NCBI RefSeq assembly: GCF_031181385.1
Contig: NZ_JAPSKV010000005.1
Span: 1 to 64,000, forward strand
Source of the DNA: Fredinandcohnia onubensis
GTDB taxonomy: Bacteria > Bacillota > Bacilli > Bacillales > Bacillaceae_L
Length of the DNA: 64,000 bases
Direction: 5' to 3'
A program made the translations under genes and the position numbers. The notes under the pieces were generated by a model. That model was not told where the DNA came from. It searched no databases and worked only from the letters and a program-made list of their open reading frames with translations. This document shows, piece by piece, positions 63,169 to 64,000 of the stretch. How positions within the stretch are numbered: the first letter of the stretch is position 1; each line of letters begins with the position of its first letter.

Positions 63169-63708
63169 ATGGATATTGGTACTAAAATTCGTGCGATCCG
63201 AAATCGAAAAAAGATCACAATCGCCCAAATGTGTGAAGGCACTGGTCTATCAAAAGGTTTTATTAGTAATGTTGAAAACAATAATACGTCTCCATCCATT
63301 AATACACTAAAAACAATCGCAGATTTTCTTGAGATTCCACTTCCCTACTTATTATTAGAAAAGAAAGAACATATGCGTGTTGTTCGTAAGGATGATAGAA
63401 CGACTACCTCCTTTAACAATTTAAAAGTGGAACACCTCACCTCTAAAGGCGGGCTACGTATGATGATTGTCGAATGTCCACCTGGTGCATCAATGGGAGA
63501 ACCGAATGCCCATGAAGGGGAAGAATGCCATTTAGTCTTACAAGGTAAGATTCTTGCCGAACAAGGGGAAGATTCTGTTATTGTTGAAGAAGGAGACTCT
63601 TTCAGCTGGAATGCAAGCGTCCCGCATTTCGTAAAAAACATTGGAGATACGAAGGCTGTAATCTTAATCTCCGTTTATTCTGATTCAGAATTGAATGATA
63701 TTTTATAG
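63169..63708 (+). CDS. XRE-cupin transcriptional regulator
   Basis: A 179-residue regulator: an XRE helix-turn-helix (about 5-60, MCEGTGLSKGFISNVENN is the recognition region) joined to a C-terminal cupin (about 95-175: GEPNAHEGEECHLVLQGK and DSFSWNASVPHFVKN hold the metal/ligand residues). Such proteins often sense a small molecule and repress neighbouring genes. It is divergent from the esterase/DoxX operon, which is a possible target. The ribosome binding site is GTGAGGTA. Confidence 0.87.
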   Translation: MDIGTKIRAIRNRKKITIAQMCEGTGLSKGFISNVENNNTSPSINTLKTIADFLEIPLPYLLLEKKEHMRVVRKDDRTTTSFNNLKVEHLTSKGGLRMMIVECPPGASMGEPNAHEGEECHLVLQGKILAEQGEDSVIVEEGDSFSWNASVPHFVKNIGDTKAVILISVYSDSELNDIL

Positions 63709-63711
63709 TAC

Positions 63712-63739
63712 AAGCTTGCGGACAACGCAGGCTTTTTTC
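63712..63739 (+). terminator. Terminator
   Basis: AAGCTTGCG and CGCAGGCTT pair with one mismatch, followed by TTTTTT. Confidence 0.75.
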
Positions 63740-63779
63740 ATGGTTATTCGTTAGTTCGTAGGATAATACTAAAAAAGCT

Positions 63780-63808
63780 TTGACAACGGTTTAAAAATCA
63801 TGTAAATT
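63780..63808 (+). promoter_or_regulatory. Probable guaC promoter
   Basis: TTGACA at 63780 and TAAATT at 63803 are 17 bp apart. Downstream, CGAACATT in a TAATGT-ACGA-ACATTA palindrome (63812-63827) and AATATTCGGTTTT (63846-63858) resemble PurR boxes (consensus AWWWCCGAACWWT); spacing of 19 bp is not the usual 16-17, so PurR control is tentative. Confidence 0.45.
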
Positions 63809-63873
63809 ATCTAATGTACGAACATTATTAAATAAATAAGAAAATAATATTCGGTTTTAGGAGTGTTTTTCGA

Positions 63874-64000
63874 ATGGAAAATGTATTTGATTATGAAGAT
63901 ATTCAGTTAATCCCTGCAAAATGTATTGTTAACAGTCGCTCAGAGTGTGACACAACAGTTGAATTCGGTGGCCACACATTTAAACTTCCGGTTGTCCCTG
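63874..64000 (+). CDS. guaC: GMP reductase GuaC (partial)
   Basis: The first 42 codons of a gene that runs off the window. The peptide opening [19 protein letters not shown] and then [11 protein letters not shown] is essentially that of B. subtilis GuaC, which reduces GMP to IMP in purine salvage. The ribosome binding site is TTAGGAGTG. The 3' end lies beyond 64000. Confidence 0.9.
   Translation, partial: MENVFDYEDIQLIPAKCIVNSRSECDTTVEFGGHTFKLPVVP

Overview
The window is low-GC, gene-dense chromosomal DNA from an endospore-forming member of the Bacillaceae. The evidence is spore-specific genes (a CwlJ cortex hydrolase, a CotF-like coat protein, KinA, two YjcZ-type miniproteins, two SASP-like peptides), Firmicute-type ribosome binding sites (AGGAGG/GGGGG) with frequent TTG and GTG starts, and gene order shared with Bacillus subtilis. 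Read right to left, glcT, ptsG, ptsH, ptsI, ykwB, ykwC, kinA and ykyB (about 2-21.5 kb) keep the B. subtilis order as I remember it, with local insertions and losses. I see no rRNA, tRNA, insertion sequence, prophage or CRISPR array. Species cannot be fixed from the sequence alone.

Layout. 0-5.2 kb: a c-di-GMP turnover enzyme, ykyB, a DUF1906 glycoside-hydrolase-like protein next to a six-repeat beta-propeller lectin, and an IDEAL-domain protein. 5.3-21.5 kb: kinA, small spore-type genes, ykwC, ykwB and the glucose PTS. The PTS is split: about 5.3 kb carrying a HAD phosphatase, an alpha/beta hydrolase and a MoxR-DUF58-DUF4129 operon lies between ptsG and ptsHI, and each half has its own copy of the GlcT antiterminator target (RAT) overlapping a terminator. 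21.6-32.9 kb: a second PAS histidine kinase, a VOC protein, tcyP, several small proteins, a predicted di-heme membrane protein, a 53-bp tandem repeat, a CotF-like protein, recQ and a YeiH transporter.

32.9-38.4 kb is a formate/oxalate-type module: an OFA-family transporter, a DUF2294 protein and a YdeP-type molybdopterin oxidoreductase on the minus strand, with fdhD divergent. Two leaders in this module carry three copies of one hairpin (apical UAGCGAMCCUG), each leader ending in an intrinsic terminator whose 5' arm overlaps the closing stem of the last hairpin. It looks like an RNA switch that I cannot match to a class I know, and it is the strongest candidate here for something undescribed.

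38.5-47.2 kb: mscL, thioesterase and transport genes, an exonuclease/DUF294 nucleotidyltransferase pair downstream of an ammonium transporter with two GlnR/TnrA-type boxes, and a YjiH transporter. 47.3-64 kb: an ABC-2 exporter, an NCS2 permease, oxidoreductases, ydbS-ydbT, cwlJ, panF with its small partner, ltaS, a metallophosphoesterase, a DoxX/esterase pair, an XRE-cupin regulator and the start of guaC. Non-coding DNA also holds two 4 x 20 bp arrays between convergent genes, a 154-bp tandem duplication of a terminator, and a dispersed hairpin-rich repeat in three partial copies.
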